DNA of 64,000 nt from Psilocybe azurescens (taxonomy: Eukaryota; Basidiomycota; Agaricomycetes; Agaricales; Agrocybaceae). Shown here piece after piece: positions 12,806-24,135 of the stretch. Position 1 is the first letter of the stretch; the number at the start of each line of letters is the position of its first letter. A program made the translations under genes and the position numbers. The stretch is taken from the NCBI GenBank assembly GCA_023853785.1, contig JAJIRX010000533.1, positions 558,001 to 622,000 on the forward strand. The letters are read 5' to 3'. The notes under the pieces were generated by a model, which was not told the DNA's origin, did not search any database, and worked only from the letters and a program-made list of their open reading frames with translations.

Positions 12806-13628
12806 TTACGGGAATTGTCCAATAACATTGCCAGCAGGAGAGTACCGACAGACGAGGTACTTAGATGCTTGAGAAAAGATTGTTCCAGCTCGACAGTCGG
12901 CCAAAGCACACGCCACCTGTTTGGATCCCTTCCATACAACCTAGCAGTTTTAAATGAGTTCAACAGTCAGCAACGCCGTATGTTTCGACTCATTTGCTTT
13001 CTTGTGCCCACCTGCGTAAAATGGCCAGTCGCGGACGAGAAACCAGGTTTATTCCCTAGTAAGTGGTATGAGTTTCAGTTAAAGAGTTTCATCATTTGGC
13101 ATACAGTCATAATGTGCGGCTTCGTTCATCCATGACTTGACGCCAGGGTCAAGTCCGGTGTTTCCGGTTCCTGCGAACTAGGTGGCGTTTGTTATGTGAG
13201 TTTTATATATTTTAAGGAGTCGCGATCTGACAAAGAGGCGTCTTACAAGGTTTTCTCCGTATTTACCTCCACCAGAGCTTTGAAATTGCGAAAGAATATC
13301 AGTTAGTCAAAACATCAATTTTCAGCAGGGTGCAGGCTAACCTATGGTGGAATTGACATTGCTTAGCCCATGCAAGGGTACCGGGATACAGATCGTTGCT
13401 CCAAGTGACGGCAGGCGCGCGATACTGAGCGCGGTAAGAGTTGTGTACATTGACCACTTCGTTGGTCCAGGCATCAACCAGGGTACTATTGAGCTCAGCC
13501 TCGTAGAGAGAATCTGAAGCTTTCAACGTGATCCCCATGAGAGTCTGAAGTGCATCCTGAACAGTTGGCAACGCAAGGGCTGTAGTCGCAAGCGCAAAGA
13601 GCGACCAGAGAGTCAGAGCTTTGAACAT
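12806..13628 (-). CDS. Secreted CAP/PR-1-like (SCP) protein
   Basis: Secreted cysteine-rich CAP-superfamily protein; fungal members (Pry type) bind sterols or fatty acids outside the cell, or act in host/substrate interaction. Spliced exons are complement 12806-12940, 13012-13055, 13105-13177, 13247-13277 and 13342-13628. The start MFKALTLWSLFALATTALA is a signal peptide. A spacer of about 50 residues precedes the CAP domain: VNVHNSYRAQYRAPAVTWSN, CQFHHS, GGGKYGENL, PGVKSWMNEAAHYD, FSSATGHFTQVVWK (the conserved HFTQ-VVW block with cavity His), CALADCRAGTIF, and LVCRYSPAGNVIGQF just before the stop. All five exons join in frame without correction. Upstream ATGs exist (13724, 13839), but the one at 13628 gives a proper signal peptide about 43 nt below a TATA box. 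A damaged relative lies at 8292-8441 on the far side of the P450. Confidence 0.93.
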
Positions 13629-13670
13629 TTCGCAGATATGGAAATTCAAGAGTCTACATTGTGCAGATCT

Positions 13671-13677
13671 CTTTATA
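13671..13677 (-). promoter_or_regulatory. TATA box of the CAP gene
   Basis: Minus-strand TATAAAG, 43 bases upstream of the chosen start codon of the CAP gene. The distance is short but usual for fungal highly expressed secreted-protein genes. Confidence 0.5.
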
Positions 13678-14717
13678 CTTTTGGCTTGCATTCCAGTCCT
13701 GTCGTTCGCTGAAAAGCCCAACATAAAAGGTCGTTGCCAAAATAGAGTTCAAATGTTTGACATGCATTGATACTATGTCTCCAACTCCGAGAAGCCCCGT
13801 CATGCCGCCCATCAAGTAATGTATAGCACTACAATGCAATAGCCATGCGCGCTCCTTTACGATAGTTAACGAAATTTAACCCATACAAGGCTCAAGCGGT
13901 GATCCTCTAGCTTATAGTGCCAACCGAAAAGGATATCATTTGGCAACTAGAGTGCATCGGACATCCAAATAGCTATAAAATCACCATGTTGAGCGCAGAA
14001 TGAAGGGATCAAGGTCTTATTACCGAGGCACGGATTAAGGGAAGCTACGAGCCTGTTCAGTACGTTGAATTCCTTTACACCAAAATCCTTCACACATCAG
14101 CGCTTTTGGCCATTAACTAATAAGTAGGAAATGCTTACTGCAGTCGACCGTGAAAATTGCGCAGTGAATTAGTATGGAGACCATGGGTAGGAGTGGCAGA
14201 TTAGAGCTCTGAATTCCGGACCATCGCGCACGGGGACGGCAGGGATTTCCTGATTGTTCCGCTTTAAGTGGTACATATAAGGAGGCCACAGAGAGATACT
14301 AGGATATTGGCGGAAAGGGTCATTCTTTGCGAGCTAACGCAAAACACGAGTGAGCTTGCCTAGTTTACATTAAGGATTTGTCGCTGGCGCCAAGGCCCGA
14401 AGTTAACGCAATGAATTCTGCGGAAATCCGTAAGTTTATATGAGCGAGTGAAAACTCCATGGGTATGGCGGTGAAAGAGACGAGCGCTACAAGTTGAGTT
14501 ATTGAACGTGAGGGAAGGAGCAAGAAATGCTGCATCGCCTATTTTATCGGAGCTTCAAAAGTGCGTGCTGAAGCGCTGACTTTTCGGTTTGTTCACTGCC
14601 TTCAACTTTGCACATTTCATCCATTCGCGACTAGTACAGGTAAAGCGGCTCTTCTTACTTTTGATGTGGAGCAGCACATTCAACATCATCTAGTGCTTAT
14701 GACCCACTATTCCGCCT
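13678..14717. other. Intergenic, divergent promoters
   Basis: Separates the minus-strand CAP gene from the plus-strand methyltransferase gene. Only short scattered frames; no domain, repeat or RNA gene seen. Confidence 0.5.
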
Positions 14718-16221
14718 GTGCAACGCGCGGGAGAGATGTCTTTTTCTGACCTACGGTACATTTTGGCCTCCGACACACTTCTGGGTTGCCTTTTCCCATT
14801 AATCATTCTTATAATCGGATATAAGCATTTCTCCTTCGATCTTACGGACCTACGCTTCTTACTTTCAATAGGACCCCGTAAAAGACATGGACATGACCAC
14901 TTTTCCCTCGAACGAGCATATCTTTCATTCGACCAATATGCCAAACTCTCGGCACGCGAACTATCAAACGTACGTGCATCCTATGGGAAACTAGGACGTG
15001 TCAATAAGGGTATTGGCTTCAAAATTGGTTACCCGAAAAAGCTGGATCGACTTCGCGAAGTGACTTTATTGAATGCCACGGTTACCGCTGGTATCACAGA
15101 ACTCGCTCTCGGCGACTTTGCGTCCCTCAAAAGCACAGACAGCAGTATAGATCCTCTCTCTGCAGATCTTGGAAGAGTACGTGAGTCACTGAAGCACTAT
15201 GTTCGAGACTGGAGTGAAGAGGGAATGAGAGAGCGGACGCGTATCTTTGCACCAATTCTTGATGTTCTGAAGGAGGTCCCCATAAAAGACAGAGGAGACA
15301 CGAAAGTACTCGTTCCTGGTTGTGGCCTTGGAAGGCTTGCTTGGGAGATATCTGAGCTTGGTGAGTCTTCAAATTAATCGTTATAGTCTCTCCTAATGAC
15401 ACTCGCCACTAGGATTCGACACCACGGCTAATGAGCTTTCTTACTTTATGATTCTGGCGCTCAGATTTCTTTTCTCTCCAAAGACTACGAATTTCGTCAA
15501 CGAACACAGTCTGTCTCCTTATGCCCACTGGTTCTCTCACCAACTATCCAATGAATCGCTTTTCAGACGGATTTCGTTCCCGGATGTCATTCCTCGCTTC
15601 AGGTCAACTTTTCATCTTGCCGAGGGCGACTTCTTGGAACTAAAATCCCCAGTCTCCCGCGTACCCAAATTGAATGGCTATGACTACATTGTAACATTAT
15701 TTTTCATCGACACTTCCCTTGATGTTCTCACTACCATGGCCCACATTCACAATCTGCTAAAACCGGGAGGGACATGGATTAATCTGGGACCTCTGCTATG
15801 GACTGGTGGTGGGCAAGCCAAGGTTGAACTCAGTCTCGAGGAAGTACTACAAGCCGCGGAAGAAATTGGATTCAAGTTCGAATCCGATGAAACCAGTCTT
15901 GCTTCCAGGAAAACAGTCGAATGCGAATACACAGGCGACAAAAATGCCATGATGCGCTGGATATACAAAGCAGAATTCTGGTTGCGAGAAAGCCTGAATC
16001 ATCGTGACAAACCAAGGATACCAGCTCTGCGAATTTCGATTTTGTATCTCTTTGGTCTAATAACACCATGTTCCGGCTTCTTTTGTAGGATAAGACGTAA
16101 AGCGGGATCTTCAAGCTCAAGCTATGGGTTTCGAACCTCGAATATCTCCCAAGACAATCCTTCGCCTGGACTCGCCTGGTACACTCCAGCAAAAAAAAAT
16201 TCTGCACGTGATCGTGGATAG
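14718..16221 (+). CDS. Carnosine N-methyltransferase-type (N2227 family) protein
   Basis: SAM-dependent methyltransferase of the CARNMT1/YNL092W (N2227, UPF0586) family, which methylates the imidazole of carnosine-like peptides. One intron (15361-15412) splits the SAM-binding motif: KVLVPGCGLGRLAWEISELG joins GFDTTANELSYFMILALRFL. Other family blocks are VRDWSEEGMRER upstream, HSLSPYAHWFSHQLSNE, the FLELKSP segment of the SAM site, YDYIVTLFFIDTSLDVL, the LLKPGGTWINLGPLLW motif, and the final MRWIYKAEFWL. The region before residue 60 includes a hydrophobic segment (LLGCLFPLIILIIGYKHF), which is unusual and could be 5' leader. A start at MSFSDLRY (14736) or a later Met is possible. After EFWLRES the frame runs another 75 residues with a weakly coding look, so the true 3' end may lie at an unmodelled splice near 16000. 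Confidence 0.88.
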
Positions 16222-16503
16222 TGGCACAAGGTCACGGTGACAACACGAGGCGAGTCGGAATCGGACAATAGGCCCTCTGGGCCGTTGAGTCGTCAGAACG
16301 ACGCGAAGGAAATCGGTGCCATGATGTGCCCTTCATTCGAGGTATTTATAGTATGAGTCATCACGACTTTCTAAGAACAACTCCCTTTCAACTCCCATCT
16401 TTGACCGTCCAACTGCTGTGGCATAACCACCAATTGACGCCCGAGATAACGAGATAACGTTACTAACTAGTCATACTCTTTTCGGATTGTCTGATTCGAC
16501 CAG
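16222..16503. promoter_or_regulatory. Promoter region of the 16504 gene
   Basis: Contains TATTTATAGT at 16343-16352, about 155 bases upstream of the ATG, then a C/A-rich leader with repeated GAGATAAC at about 16442-16457. No coding sequence seen. Confidence 0.3.
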
Positions 16504-17023
16504 ATGCCTTCATTCCACACGAGTGAAAACATCTCATTCGATGCCTCGTGGGAAGACCTTGAATCCGATCGCGTCAACCCATACGTGGGTAATGTCCTCG
16601 CGAGGAACGGCACCTCGCGAAAGCAGCTCCGCGCATCTCAGCACACGCCAAAGTCAGAGCGCATGATTGCAGGTAATAAACGTGTAGCGAAATATCGCAC
16701 TATCCAGGGATACAAAGCAGGTGGTGGACAGGTTCTGCAAAGCATTACAGCGACACCGGCGCTTAAGCAATCCAGCTTCGAGGTCCCCATCTTTGTTTTA
16801 TCTTATGAGCCTGTAGTGGTGCTGATATAGATTCCACATGCTAGGAGCTTCGAGTAGAATGCTATCTTCAATCATTTATCGCTAAAGGCTGCTCGCCTTC
16901 TCCTGTCGACCCCATTAAAACACCTTGGAACGTGATCCCCCAATGTACAACGCCTTTGTGGATACTATCGAAGATGAAGATGATGCAGATCTCTTTTTGT
17001 CCGACGTCATTATGAAAGATTAA
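16504..17023 (+). CDS. Hypothetical protein with basic N-terminus and acidic tail
   Basis: No family recognised. The first frame (16504-16830) is codon-like and basic, with NISFDASWEDLESDRVNPY at the start followed by Lys/Arg-rich segments. Downstream, 16885-17023 contains SPSPVDPIKTPWNVIP and then MYNAFVDTIEDEDDADLFLS ending at TAA 17021-17023. These two pieces are in different frames and join if the C5 run at 16937-16941 lacks one base. An intron between about 16780 and 16885 is also needed; its borders are not settled. The PxKTPWNxIPP block followed by a strongly acidic end suggests a conserved interaction tail. The second exon is inference. Confidence 0.4.
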
Positions 17024-17197
17024 GATTCAATACAAACCTTGGACTTCTTTACGATAAGACCAAATCCTGACGACTATTGTCTCCTTAAGTTCTGCTCTCC
17101 CTTCGTATACATATTATCATGTACCATTTCATCTCTACCCTTTGACTTAGTTAAAGGGACATGGTAGATAAAGCTTTTGAACTTAAGTGTTACACTA

Positions 17198-18652
17198 TTA
17201 TGAACAAAACTGCGAGTCTGTACTTTTGTTGGAGAACGACCAAGCGGGAAACCTGGAGACTGATGAGTTCTGAGAGTTGTCCTCATCGTAATTCTCGAAG
17301 GACTGGCTTCTTGTATCGATCTTGCTGAATGAGCCGGACCTTAACGATGAATTCTGTAAGGAGTCTTCGAATATGGTCGTGAACGATATGTTAGTGGTGG
17401 AATCTTGCTGTAGGGCCGACGCGGCGTCACGGTCTTCGTGCACTGTTATATTCGCCCTGTTTGTCGCTACATTTGTAAGACTTTCCTTCTCGGATGCGCC
17501 CCTAGTCTCCCTCTTGTGGTGGGGGTATTGAGAGGAGATCAACGGGTTCCGATATTGCGTCGGACTCGAGAATAGACTCCCTCTTCAGAATGCGATAGAA
17601 CATCATGGTGACCACGACGAGATTGCACACCAGTAGTGCAATAGCAGCCTGCAGTTTGAATCAAAGCATGTAATTAGTTTAATACGGAGAGAGGAACTTC
17701 CAAATACCTCGATTTGCGCGACCATTCGAATAACCATACGCGAATTTGAGCCAAAACGCGTATTCAAAGTCCAAACAACGCAGAACGCAGTCGAGGCAAA
17801 TAGAGACAGAATACTGCTTGAAAAGAGCGTAAGTATAAGAGCTCGTTCTCGTTTCGGAAGCTTGATTTTCCAGAGCATGGTCAACGGCGTGACTATGAGT
17901 AATATGACGGCCACAAAATCTACTTTTGGAATGTTAAATTAAAAACTCATATCAGATAGATGTGTACTTACGTGCTAATGATGTAAACACTGCTGCGGAA
18001 GGAGCTGGTCGATCTTTGACACAGTCGATGAGAGGCATGCGATACCATTTAATTGTCTGGTTCGCGCACTCAAATATTGGCATGAGTACGTTTGGGATGT
18101 ATAGCACTATAAATAACACTGTGAGAGCAAAGGCGAGGCGTCTGCAAGCATGCTTTGGAGGAAATATTCTGGCGATGGACAGCGACAAGCTAATGCGTGA
18201 CACCCTGAAGACGACACATTTCAGATCGGATGGGGTTTAAGCGTATCTCGGGTAGCTCACCATATAACGGTGAAGTACATAAACGTGCCAAACCAAGGGG
18301 AGAAGAGCAAGCTTTGAGAAGATCCTAATTGGAGGGACGGACACTTTGTATAGAGTTTGTCTTCACATGATGCAATGACTCTCACCCGCAGCTGTCGCTG
18401 CCAACCAGTCAATTATAACCAAGAAAGCATCCACAGATAGGGGGATGAAGGCGATCCAGTCGTCCCACCACATTCGCTTTGTCCGCCACCGATGCACAAT
18501 GCGGACTATAGTAGACCCCATAGAAAGTATCTGCAGGAGGAGTGTAGACACTAGGATAGACAATCGTCGGTTGAGAAAAGGGACTGGGAAGAACTTAATC
18601 TGAGCGCACCTTCCCATGCTACAACATGTTGAGGGACTTGAGGCAGGGTCAT
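17198..18652 (-). CDS. Fungal rhodopsin-domain-like 7TM protein, paralog A
   Basis: Integral membrane protein resembling the fungal 'rhodopsin domain' family (7TM, ligand unknown). The start MTLPQVPQHVVAWE is followed by an intron at the same place as in the paralogs. Seen in order: TM near VSTLLLQILSMGSTIV, the family motif HRWRTKRMWWDDWIAFIPL (about 18470), TM3 WFGTFMYFTVIW, ISLSLSIARIFPP, a long TM ending VLYIPNVLMPIFEC, an extracellular loop with paired Cys and WYRMPL, TM6 VAVILLIVTPLTMLWKIKLP, TM7 LFSSSILSLFASTAFCVVW, and ALLVCNLVVVTMMFYRI leading to a Ser/Asn-rich cytoplasmic tail ending in WSFSNKS. Five to six introns match paralog B. The tail needs removal of one base at the run 17521-17525, the only overcall seen. 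Neighbour of paralog B, same strand. Confidence 0.85.
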
Positions 18653-18975
18653 CCCTATCACTAGCAGCAGTATTCCGTAAACTTGGACATAAATCAGAGG
18701 TATAAGTAGGAAATGTCCAGAGAAGACAGATCTCACGAACGGGAGCTCTTCTATTAATAACTACAGTATATAAATAGACCGATGAATCGCCGTATTTTCA
18801 CCCGGTTCGTAGCCTGATATGGTCGATCAGGCGAGCTACCGGACTCTAACCTTTCTGACCCTTCGACAAAATCTTCATTTAAAGAGACTCAGTCATAGCT
18901 ACTCACATAAATAACTACCCAGTGGAGTGGAATCTACTACAGGGAAGAAAGTCGAAGTACAGAATTGAAACAAGG

Positions 18976-20425
18976 TCACGACCGTAGAGATGGCGAGGAA
19001 TGTATTGAACTGCTTATACTTTTATCCGAGAAAGACCAAGAGGGTTGAGAACCACTGATGTTGTTTTCTTCGTCATGAGAGAACGTCGATTCGGATTCGT
19101 GAACTGAGGAGTCATGTACAGAGGATAGTTGAACGGAGTCGTCATAAATGGAAGTTAATACCAAGGAAGGTGGAGGAGATGGTTGTCTTGGGCTTGGTGA
19201 TTGTGTAATGCTAGAAATTTCTTCCACTTGTGTTTGTGTGTGCGCAGTCGAAGTATTTCTGGTGGTTTCCGAAAGTTGTTTTTCGGTCGAGGTAGCCGGT
19301 AGATATGTCTGTGGTTCGGGTTGGCGTTCAGAAGCTGGATCCGGTACGATTTCCCTTCTTACTATGCGATAAAAAGCATAGTGACGACGAGCAAGTTGCA
19401 AACCAACAGTGAAATACCCGCCTAAAGAACATGAGATTGTAGAATCTAGTTTAGAAATCATTGCTCTCACCTGTAGTTGACTCATTATCCGCAAGATTAA
19501 AAGCGAGTCTGGGCCTATTCGAGGGCTTAGACCCCAAATCACGCAGTATATAGTTGAGGCAAGCAGGGGTAACATGCTACTGGAGAAAAGAGCAAGCACA
19601 AGACGGCGTTGCTGTCGAGGAAGTTTTATTTTCCACAGCATGGTTAAGGGTGATGCAACGAGCAATATATCAGACAGTAGGTCCACTTGATAGTGTGTCA
19701 GCTGAAGGGGAAAGCTGTAGTTTCCATCAAGGACTAACTTACAGACTACTGTGGCATAAACACCGACTATAGCACCTTGTTTGTTCAAACAATTCTGAAA
19801 GGCCATGTTGTACCATGCACTCGATGACTTGTAGCAGTCAAATGTCGACATCAGTACGTTGGCAATAAAGATGATTACAAAAGAACGGCGAGGCCGAATG
19901 CAAAGCGACGGCAGGTATGACGAGGAGGAAAAATCCTGGCGATCGACAGTGCAAGACTGATTCGCGAAATCCTGTATTACCCAGCTTACTCGGTCAGATA
20001 ATTCCAGTACAAGAATAAAATCACATACCAAACAATAATATAGAAAAGTAGTGTGCCAAACCAAGGTGAAAACAGGACATTCAGCGAATTCGATGCAACT
20101 GCCAAAGAGGGAAAATACTATGAGATTTCCAGGACGGTCGCTTGGACGGGCCATGATGTTGACACATACCACCACCTCCAAGATCCAACCACATAATAAC
20201 AACATACACAATATTTCCAAGAAGCGGGATGATAGCAATCCAATCATCCCACCACATACGTTTCGTGAACCATCTGTGACCCAGACGTACGAAGGTCGAC
20301 ACAATGGATACTACTTGTAGTACCGTTATACACGCTTGATTTCTCCTGAGGTCAGTGTATGTATGCCAGTAAACCAGACGAAAAGCACCTTTCCAAGCAG
20401 CGGTGTTCACAGTCATAACACGCAC
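18976..20425 (-). CDS. Fungal rhodopsin-domain-like 7TM protein, paralog B
   Basis: Same family as A. The start MRVMTVNTAAWK is followed by a 54-nt intron (gtgctt…atcaag), then ITVLQVVSIVSTFVRLGHRW and FTKRMWWDDWIAIIPLL. Further helices are SPWFGTLLFYIIVW, ISLALSIARIFPP, VIIFIANVLMSTFDCY with the loop WYNMAFQNC, LLVASPLTMLWKIKLPRQQR, ALFSSSMLPLLASTIYCVIW and LLVCNLLVVTMLFYRI. The cytoplasmic tail of about 140 residues is rich in Ser, Thr and Pro and carries LTSIYDDS and PSWSFSDKS. Two frame breaks coincide with runs at 19879-19882 and 19371-19375, where one added base restores the family sequence. The ATG at 20416 is an equally good start. Ligand and partner unknown; a G-protein-type or sensory role is only inferred. 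Confidence 0.85.
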
Positions 20426-22902
20426 GCTGAGGTTCTAGATGTGAAGTTTGATCCTGGAGTTGCTTGTATTGAAGCTTTCAGAGGGTCCTCATTCCAAATG
20501 GTTTCCGTTGTAGAGTGTGTGACTACGAGGGATTAGACGACATTCAATGGAGACTTATTAGGATACCAGTCATGGAGGATGGAAAGGTTCTGGGTGGCAG
20601 TTTCCAATGTGCCACCGTGTAAAAAAATCATCCCGAATGTTTATTTTGGACTGTCACGCGCCATCAGTCTCCGTCAACCTGGTTCCGAGGTCTACGAAAG
20701 GAGAAAGTGTGAAGTCGAAAAAGTTCAAGAAGACGATAAAGATATCCTGGTCCGGAAAGCTAAATGGGGTGTGTTTCCACCGTTTAATGGTTTGGTGAGG
20801 CGGCAATTTGCGACAAGGTTACAAGATCTATCGGCAGCAACCAACAAATGCTTAGGGGTGTGCCTTTTCAGTAAGCTGGTTAATCATGTAGTCATTACTG
20901 GGCTACTTGCATTTATACTCACTAATTTTTATGACTGTAAGTCTTTGGAAGCATTTTAGGATTGAATACGCCCTGGAGCTTACATTACTCCGTGTTCTCT
21001 CCGTTTATCCGTCATCGTGCCATGCCTCAGCTCTTCCCGTAAATTATTGCATCAATATCGACAGGCTTTCCCAGCCAACTTAATACGTAAAATAACGCTA
21101 TGCCGTATGTCAGCAACACCATGTCACGACGAAATATCGCCCACAGATATTTATTTTACTCGACTGTTCAAAATCAAAATCGCAGGAAAGGAGGTGTAAT
21201 TAACGTTCTCATAGGTCAGATAGCCCTTTACATTCGACGGAGCCGGCGGACCGTTCACGGCTCAGCGCTTGAAAAGAATTTTGAGAAGAGCCTTAGCGAA
21301 GCTCTCTCAATCAGTTTACTCATGGAAAATACCGAAGTATGGAGCACCACACGAATTGTCTGGAAAATTTGTAGAAAAAGTGCATGAAGTCTCCTACTCC
21401 GAGCGGCAATTTCTGCAAAGACAGCAGCCGGCATGTAACTCGCATTTACTCATTATATTCATCAGGTAAGTTCTTACGGATTTACAGTAATCAATGTATA
21501 TAATTTTGCAGACTGAATAAGCACTGGCGATGCCGCGCTACGCCGCATCGTGAAAAAAAATTGGGCGTAGGTTGTACTTTCTTCTCTAGGAAAGACGGGT
21601 AGGCTGTTAGGTGGATACTCAGTGAAGCTGACGGCATAGTACGTCTACCAGCTGCAGGGACATGCTTAAATGGAGCTCACGGTGGCCGACTTTCTTTTTC
21701 GAAGTGACTAAGCCAGCTATACAGCTACTAAGGTCAAAATCATTCTGTTAAACAGTGGTGTGGGCGCGCCGGCAGCTTCCAAAAGATGGATGTGCTAGAC
21801 CGTCATAAAATCTTTGTTTCATCAGCGCAATTTTAAGATTTAATTGTGATCTTGCAGAAAACAGTGACTGTTTCATTTCATCTTTACTTTAGACTCCTCT
21901 GACTCGTAAAAAATGCATACATCATGATAGGTAACTGTCCATCGGGTCCGCCATCGGAACTGTGGCGCTGAACACACCCCGCCGAGATTTTTAACAAAGC
22001 CAAAATTTAGACTCAGATGATGACCTAAAAGTACGTACCCTCGTCTCTCCGTTCACAAAGCGTCGTCACTCGCATTGGAGAGCGACCAATCTTACGTACT
22101 GAAACGCTCACAGAGGGCCGTGCTGCCTAAGTGCCGCCCAATACTTACTGCCTAATATAGGCGATTTTCTCATGACAAATGCCGAATGACGAGAAGCTTC
22201 GGGAATTACCGATTCGCGCTTTCCTGAATGGTTTTGTGGCTTGAGGCTTGATATCGCCGAAGATGAAGACTGTATTACAATATTGCGTAAACTTTCAGTA
22301 AGACTATCTAAGTATTTATAGCAGGATTATGGGGAAGATGTGCCTGACCAGACGCCGACATTATCGCCTTGAATTACAAATTAAGCCACTTTTACGGTGG
22401 AGTCTACCGAAGGCAGTCAAGTGTATTTGATAAGGTCCCATGAAATCTCTAAAGAAAGAAGCGAAGAAGAGAAAAATCGGTGTCCAAGGAAATGGAAACA
22501 ATTAGTCCCGTTGTAAAGAAGGAACAATTGGCAACCAAGGAGCTCTCTTTCAGTTCAGCAGGGACGAGATAAAACAATAACGACGACATGCAATTTTGTG
22601 CGAGAAACAAAGAAAAAATACAGCAAAGACTATGTACATGATAATGCGGTGTACTTTACAGAAACAAAACAAGTCCGAGAAGAGAAAGCATAAGCCCGAC
22701 AGAAAAGCAAAGGATTTGGAGAACAGCGAGAGGTAAATAATAGCAAGGAGTTATGGATAGCGAGAGGTCGAACGAGAGCAAAGCACTAACAGACGCATTA
22801 AGAGGGGAATATGGGTGATGCAAATAGGTGCTGTCGAATCACGTAGGGGACGAATGCATTTGGGACGGCGGAGGTGACTGCGAGTCGGACTGGAACTGCG
22901 AC
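20426..22902. other. Intergenic between 7TM paralogs B and C
   Basis: About 2.5 kb. The longest frame (20579-20959 plus, 126 codons) has no recognised domain and ends in a hydrophobic stretch (VVITGLLAFILTNFY). The rest is AT-rich with no WWDDW motif, repeat array or RNA gene. It includes the sequence downstream of paralog C, down to its terminal repeat. Confidence 0.45.
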
Positions 22903-23043
22903 TGCGAAGACTGGGACTGGGACTGGGACTGGGACTGGGACAACTAGGATTGGAACTGGGATTGGAATCGGAATAGCGAGGACTGGGACTGAGACTGCGA
23001 GGACTGGAATTGGGACTGCGAGGACTGGGACTGGGACTGGGAC
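22903..23043. repeat. Imperfect GGACTG hexanucleotide array coding for Ser-Gln
   Basis: About 140 bases of degenerate (GGACTG)n / (GGAATTGGGACTG)n units. Read on the minus strand as TCCCAG/TCGCAG they encode repeated Ser-Gln at the C-terminus of 7TM paralog C. The array continues past that gene's stop codon (22944), so part of it is 3' untranslated. Confidence 0.8.
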
Positions 23044-24135
23044 TTCGAAACACTGGTGTCAGTAAAAGAAGTTAACGTCTCCCCTCTCTCCTCTCCTCCA
23101 CTGGGGAACGACCACGTCGGCGCACTCGCCCCAGACTCAGTCTGCAGGTCCTCTACCGCCATCTCGTCGTTCTCCAAGTCAAGCTCGACCATCTTCGACG
23201 ACGACATCGACGTCGAATTGCCAACGGACGACGTCTGCTGCGGCGCTGCTGCTGACATGTCGCCCGACGGGTGCAACGAGTCCTCGTAGATCGACGTGAG
23301 CTCCAGGAGAGAATTTGAGGTAGCGCTGACGTCGGGATCGGCTTTGTTGTTGTCGTCCTTGGTGGCGGTACCGGGGTTCTTGTTGTTTCTGGCATCATTG
23401 CTAGAGTCGTTATGGTTGTTCTCACTTTTACTTTTATTCTTAGTTTTGTTCCCCTTTCTGTAGAACGACTGGAGTACCGAACTACCTCTGCGGTCTGCTG
23501 TGTCCGGGATCTGTCGTGATAGTATTCGTTCCGGGGCCGGGGTGGCTTTGGCAGCGCTCCCTTTACTGTCAACAGACTCGACATCCCGCTCTCGTTTGCT
23601 GATACGGTAGAAAAACATCGCAACGACGACAATGTTGCACACAAACAGCGTGACCCCAGCCTACAATTATCTCAGTTTTCAATTATTCATGTCGTGAATG
23701 GGATCTGACCTGGAGTTGCGCACCCATGCCGAGGATCAGAAATGCCGAGGGGCCCAGCTTGGCTATCGGCACCAGCCCAGTAGCTGAGAAGAACACAGAG
23801 GCAAGTAAAGAAAGGATGCTGCACGAGAACAGCACGAGAACCATTCGGCGCTGGTGCCCGGGCAGTCTGATCCACCAGAGCATAGCCAAAGGAGAGACGA
23901 CGAGGAGAATGTCGGCGACGTAGTCGACTGGGGGACGATTATCAATATTCTGTCAGGTCGGTGGGTCCGCATTTTTGAAGTTACTATACGTACAGGCAAT
24001 AGCGAGATAGATACCACCGACGACGCTCTTCCTTTTTGCGACGCAGAGCGGAAGCGGGACGTTGTACCACTGCGGCACGGATTTATCGTAGCAGTCCAAG
24101 GCAGACATCAAAATGGCGTATGAGAGTCGATCCAA
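22944..24135 (-). pseudogene. Fungal rhodopsin-domain-like 7TM protein, paralog C, 5'-truncated
   Basis: The C-terminal half of the same family is well preserved: AILMSALDCYDKSVPQWYNV, introns at the family positions, DYVADILLVVSPLAMLWWIRL, LFSCSILSLLASVFFSATG, LGMGAQLQ and LFVCNIVVVAMFFYRI. A charged tail of about 210 residues carries LTSIYEDS, APTWSF and a terminal Ser-Gln repeat. The N-terminal half is missing: no WWDDW motif or first three helices occur upstream. Only a weak trace of the VSRISLALSIARIFPPKH segment remains near 24240-24290 (VSKKALDALTHPKHG). A start at the Met codon at 24135 would give a three-to-four-helix protein, but loss of the first half suggests a relic with an intact tail. 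GC content and codon use are higher than in A and B. Confidence 0.65.

Noticed and set aside
22944..23644. Several overlapping long frames on both strands around the Ser-Gln repeat
   Set aside because: They follow from the GC-rich repeat lacking stops; only the frame continuous with the last helix of paralog C is credible.
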